Shown here in pieces: positions 61,353 through 64,000 of a stretch of 64,000 bases of DNA. The notes beneath the pieces were generated by a model, which had not been told where the DNA came from, ran no database searches, and worked only from the letters and a program-made list of their open reading frames with translations. The stretch's first letter is position 1. Every line of letters begins with the position of its first letter. Source of the stretch: Deltaproteobacteria bacterium (GTDB lineage Bacteria; Desulfobacterota; Desulfobulbia; Desulfobulbales; Desulfobulbaceae); the NCBI GenBank assembly GCA_024280455.1, contig JAJRQC010000062.1, positions 41,638 to 105,637 on the forward strand, in the 5' to 3' direction. Position numbers and translations under genes: made by a program.

Positions 61353-61745
61353 ATGACCATTGGAGAGAAATTGAAACAACTTCGCCAAGAACGTAGTTGG
61401 TCACAGGCTCAACTGGCAAACAAGCTTAATATCCATCAAAAGCAGATTTCAGGATATGAACGTAGCCTTCACGTTCCTAAAACTGACGTGATTGTCAGAA
61501 TAGCGAGGATTTTCAACATATCACTTGACTACCTTGTCCTTGATGAGCGTGATGATTTCCCGGCTATAAAAATTGGGGATAGGGATTTGCTGCGGCGTCT
61601 TGAGGAAATCGACCGTTTACCAGAACATGACAAGGTAACAATCAAAGAAATACTAGATGCTTTTATCTTGAAAAACCAATTTCAACGGCTTGCCACAACG
61701 CCAGGCGCCCATAACGTATCGGCTTATAAAGAGGATGTATCATGA
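61353..61745 (+). CDS. XRE-family HTH regulator
   Basis: 130 residues. A helix-turn-helix (about 1-60: GEKLKQLRQERSWSQAQLANKLNIHQKQISGYE) is followed by LDYLVLDE and a helical C-terminus. ATG 61353 is preceded by GGAG; an earlier frame from 61296 is not required. Its stop overlaps the antitoxin-like start (ATGA), so all three genes to 62366 form one unit. It probably represses this toxin-antitoxin operon. Confidence 0.88.
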   Translation: MTIGEKLKQLRQERSWSQAQLANKLNIHQKQISGYERSLHVPKTDVIVRIARIFNISLDYLVLDERDDFPAIKIGDRDLLRRLEEIDRLPEHDKVTIKEILDAFILKNQFQRLATTPGAHNVSAYKEDVS

Positions 61746-61984
61746 ACGAAGCAGCATTGAAAAAACATGAGATCTACGGCAAACTGATGAGGTTGTCCGG
61801 GCAGGAACTCCACTCCGTCGCCGACTTCATTGATTTTGTACAGTACAAAAAACAACCGTCAAGAAAGAAAAAGGTCACCAAGTTACAGGGTATACTTGCA
61901 GATTACGACCTTAATCTGTCTGGTTTGAAAAAAATCAAGGAAGAGTCCTGGAGACATCTCGAAGGAGAGTTTGAGAATGAGTAG
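61742..61984 (+). CDS. DUF2281-like antitoxin
   Basis: 80 residues. The N-terminus (IYGKLMRLSGQELHSVADFIDFVQYKK) fits the DUF2281 'LPEELQQEVLDFIEFL' pattern of antitoxins that partner PIN toxins. The basic middle and acidic C-terminus (SWRHLEGEFENE) would contact the toxin. It overlaps the PIN gene start by eight bases. Confidence 0.75.
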   Translation: MNEAALKKHEIYGKLMRLSGQELHSVADFIDFVQYKKQPSRKKKVTKLQGILADYDLNLSGLKKIKEESWRHLEGEFENE

Positions 61985-62366
61985 TGATGTCACCGATACT
62001 CAGGCCTTAGTCAAATTCATGATGGGCAAGAAAGTAATTAATGACGCAAGCCATGAAATATTCCAGGCCGCAGACCGTGGTGAAGGCAGCATTATCATTC
62101 CGGCAATCGTGTTGATGGAGGTTCTTTATCTGTTCGAGACAAACAGAATACCGGTTGACCTGCTTCACACGGAAGACCTCATGGAAAGTGACAATTACCA
62201 GTTTGAGCCCCTGAGTCTGGAGATTCTCAAAGCAGGTTCCGAGATAACAGACATCCCGGAACTTCATGACCGGCTGATTGCGGCCACGGCAAGACACCTT
62301 GATCTGCCCATCATCACCAACGATCCTGATATTTGTGCTTCTAAGTTCGTCAACACTGTAGAATGA
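61977..62366 (+). CDS. PIN-domain toxin (VapC-like ribonuclease)
   Basis: 129 residues. PIN acidic residues are seen in DVTDTQALVKFM, AIVLMEVLYLF, and the C-terminal IPELHDRLIAATARHLDLPIITNDPDI. Such toxins cut tRNA or rRNA when the antitoxin is lost. ATG 61977 follows AGGAGA. It is the third gene of an HTH/antitoxin/toxin operon. Confidence 0.85.
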   Translation: MSSDVTDTQALVKFMMGKKVINDASHEIFQAADRGEGSIIIPAIVLMEVLYLFETNRIPVDLLHTEDLMESDNYQFEPLSLEILKAGSEITDIPELHDRLIAATARHLDLPIITNDPDICASKFVNTVE

Positions 62367-62437
62367 AAAGAGGAGGGTCTTCGGCTTGCGGCTCCAGCCA
62401 CTTCGCGTCTTCCGTTCCTGCATCCTTCAGCCCTGCT

Positions 62438-62719
62438 TTATTGATCACCCCAAACCCCTCGAAGGGGTTCATGATAGCGGCTTCCAACCGGTACTTCCGG
62501 GCTGTCATAAAGCCTGCAACAAATGTTCTCTGTCCAGATCTGCTGGCTCTCCCGTTTATTTGCCTGATAAGCAGGGTCTGTTTGTTGTTTTTCCCGTTGC
62601 CACTTGTTTTTCCTGGCCTGCTGGCAGCGCTTGTCTCCGCAGTAATGTTGATTTTTTACGCGTGGATTTCTGCGGCGGAAACATCTGCAGCAGGCGCATC
62701 GAAAAGTTATAGACTCCAC
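62438..62719 (-). pseudogene. Truncated Cys-rich protein of mobile-element type
   Basis: The first ~62 residues (CACCRCFRRRNPRVKNQHYC, then CQQARKNKWQREKQQTDPAYQANKRESQQIW) match a Cys-rich protein often found near insertion sequences in Desulfobacterota. After KRESQQIW the sequence changes abruptly to unrelated residues (RYHEPLRGVWGDQ), so the gene is cut. No transposase accompanies it. Confidence 0.55.
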
Positions 62720-63150
62720 ATGTTCCTCCCCGGCCTTGTGAATGATATCTGGAGAAGAACAAAAAGAAAAAACAAAGAAAAAAATAGAAGAATATTCAGG
62801 GATTAAAAAAACAGGGAAGAAAAAAGGAAGAAAAAAAGAAACTACAAGAACACTGGCTGGTTTTTACACTGCTGTTTTGGCCGGGAAATACCCCGCTGAT
62901 TTTGGTCTGGAAGTAAACCGCTGGTTACAGTCACGGCCCCCTGCCGGGCGCATAAGGTTTTCTATGTTTAATTGCGCTTCAAAAGGTAGGGGAACTGTCC
63001 AGGCGCAATTGAAACATAAAAAGGCCTTATACGACAGTGCGCGTTGATACGCGCTGGCCTTGCAGGTAGTGCGGTCGCTACCCCCAGTTTGCCGCCTGAA
63101 GCGAGAAGAAAAAAGATTGACAATTTAATTCGACTCTGACCCCTTTTATT
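62720..63150. other. Gene-poor accessory DNA
   Basis: No supported gene. It is purine-rich at 62750-62840. AATTGCGC near 62966 pairs with GCGCAATT near 63002, a possible small inverted element. ACTCTGACCCC near 63130 resembles the sequences at 1465 and 61150 that flank REP-type mobile debris. The 101-codon frame at 62742 is low-complexity and not used. Confidence 0.45.
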
Positions 63151-63357
63151 TTACTTTAACTTATTGTAACCCCACAATAATATAGAAATTATAGGGGTAG
63201 CAATTATTGAAAAAATAACAAATTCTTTCAGAGCAGGCGAATTAAATATATTAAAGTTAATCACGCCTGTTCTTTTATATAAATTCATGACAATTACAAA
63301 ATAGATGAATATGAAGAATAAAATTATCCATATGATATTTTTTAATATTTTTAACAT
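63151..63357 (-). CDS. Small two-helix membrane protein, possible Rhs immunity protein
   Basis: 68 residues with two hydrophobic helices (about IIWIILFFIFIYFVIVM and FVIFSIIATPIISILLWGY) and a short basic tail. It begins six bases after the Rhs stop on the same strand. DNA here is strongly AT-rich compared with the window. Position directly behind an Rhs tip domain is that of an immunity gene, but nothing in the sequence proves the function. Confidence 0.5.
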   Translation of the reverse strand: MLKILKNIIWIILFFIFIYFVIVMNLYKRTGVINFNIFNSPALKEFVIFSIIATPIISILLWGYNKLK

Positions 63358-63363
63358 TAGATT

Positions 63364-64000
63364 CTATTCGCCACAGTCGTCTTTCATGCAGTCTTCACGA
63401 CACATTTCAAATGAAAACAATGTATAAGCTGTACTTGCCCATCCTGCAATCGGTATAATTTTTGTTGCTAATATTGTTGCCCCTTTGGATTTGGCAATTC
63501 CCTCAGCTACATTAAAACCGACTTGAGTGGCCATTTCCCCCTGTGCAGCAGGAACAGCACATTTTTTAATACATGTATCTATTTTTTCACTTCGTTTATC
63601 AATAGCAGCTTGTAGCTTTTTAGCTCTTTCCTGTGTTTCTGGACTGGGCGGTCCAAATGTATCTTTTCTAAATAGATATCGCATTAATGGGTCTAATCCC
63701 AACGGATCCACTGCATTCACCGGATCATTTAGGACATACGCATACAAATTCATCCCCCCAGCAAGCCCAATAGGATCAGCAGAGATATACCGCCCCACCT
63801 CCGGATCATAATACCTGTGCCAGTTGTAATGCAACCCGGTTTCCCCATCAAAGTACTGACCGGGGAAACGAAAATGATTAGGCAACAGGTCGATGATAAC
63901 ATCCAGTGAACCAAAAGGGAGAGTGTTTGCCTGCCAGACAATATTCCCCTGATCATCAAAGATGAGCTGGCTGGTACCGATATGATCACTTACAGGATAA
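63364..64000 (-). CDS. Rhs-family protein, 3' end with variable C-terminal tip (5' end outside window)
   Basis: The frame is open to the window edge. The visible part has an RHS core end: DHIGTSQLIFDDQGNIVWQA, then FPGQYFDGETGLHYNWHRYYDPEVGRY (conserved), ISADPIGL and the NDPVNAVDPLGLD boundary. The last ~108 residues are a variable tip with a charged helix (ETQERAKKLQAAIDKRSEKIDTC), a glycine/alanine-rich hydrophobic stretch and paired Cys (MCREDCMKDDCGE). Rhs tips are usually toxins delivered to neighbours. The tip is AT-rich while the core is not, as expected after tip exchange. Confidence 0.85.
   Translation of the reverse strand, partial: YPVSDHIGTSQLIFDDQGNIVWQANTLPFGSLDVIIDLLPNHFRFPGQYFDGETGLHYNWHRYYDPEVGRYISADPIGLAGGMNLYAYVLNDPVNAVDPLGLDPLMRYLFRKDTFGPPSPETQERAKKLQAAIDKRSEKIDTCIKKCAVPAAQGEMATQVGFNVAEGIAKSKGATILATKIIPIAGWASTAYTLFSFEMCREDCMKDDCGE

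Noticed and set aside
62363..62806. 147-codon plus-strand frame overlapping the PIN toxin end
   Set aside because: Opposite to a Cys-rich frame with real family resemblance on the minus strand; no ribosome site.

Overview
The window looks like chromosomal DNA of a Gram-negative anaerobe, most likely a Desulfobacterota (Desulfobulbus-like) bacterium. I infer this from the gene set, not from any marker gene: a four-subunit 2-oxoacid:ferredoxin oxidoreductase, a TRAP-TAXI uptake system, citramalate synthase, heptose-based LPS genes, a DUF4911-miaB pair and many dispersed palindromic repeats. No rRNA, tRNA or CRISPR array was found. Gene density is high and base composition is even until about 60.8 kb, where mobile debris begins.

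Layout. 0-1.5 kb: the 3' part of polyphosphate kinase, a short TusA-like frame with an in-frame TGA and a SECIS-like hairpin, and a small membrane protein. 1.5-2.8 kb: a divergent LysE exporter / Lrp regulator pair. 2.8-8.6 kb (minus strand): an SOS mutagenesis cassette lexA - DUF72 - imuB - dnaE2 with no imuA. 8.8-12.9 kb: a coupled ATP-grasp ligase / KamA-like radical SAM aminomutase / M20 peptidase operon, the best candidate for an undescribed pathway. 13.1-17.4 kb (minus): TRAP-TAXI transporter with a UspA protein. 17.6-21.1 kb (plus): korDABC and a flavodoxin-like protein, transcribed divergently from the transporter.

21.5-25.7 kb: a zinc-ribbon/HAMP membrane protein, two tandem PhnD-like binding proteins and a PATAN-like protein, probably a sensory unit. 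26-30 kb (minus): rlmN, a radical SAM protein, serC and trmL. 30.5-36.5 kb (plus): lysC, cimA, a ComEA-like protein, miaA and recJ. 36.7-40.6 kb: purB, DUF4911, miaB and a PHP protein. 40.6-44.5 kb (minus): a Bacteroidetes-like topoisomerase IV pair. 45-48.8 kb: small proteins, cutA, coaX, an LD-carboxypeptidase and a membrane protein. 48.9-58 kb (minus): an HBM-type chemoreceptor, gmhB-waaF, and an operon of oligopeptide-binding protein, REC-histidine kinase, tsaE and EAL-HDOD protein. 58.2-60.7 kb (plus): leuCD and a zinc-ribbon protein.

60.8-64 kb is accessory DNA: a dnaJ fragment fused to a transposase fragment, an HTH/antitoxin/PIN-toxin operon, a truncated Cys-rich ORF, and the 3' end of an Rhs gene with an AT-rich tip and a small membrane protein behind it.

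A dispersed ~125-bp repeat occurs in five recognisable copies plus one hybrid. The five copies all lie upstream of a gene in the same orientation relative to it. Two long near-palindromes and several perfect hairpins, two of them inside coding sequence, add to the repeat load.
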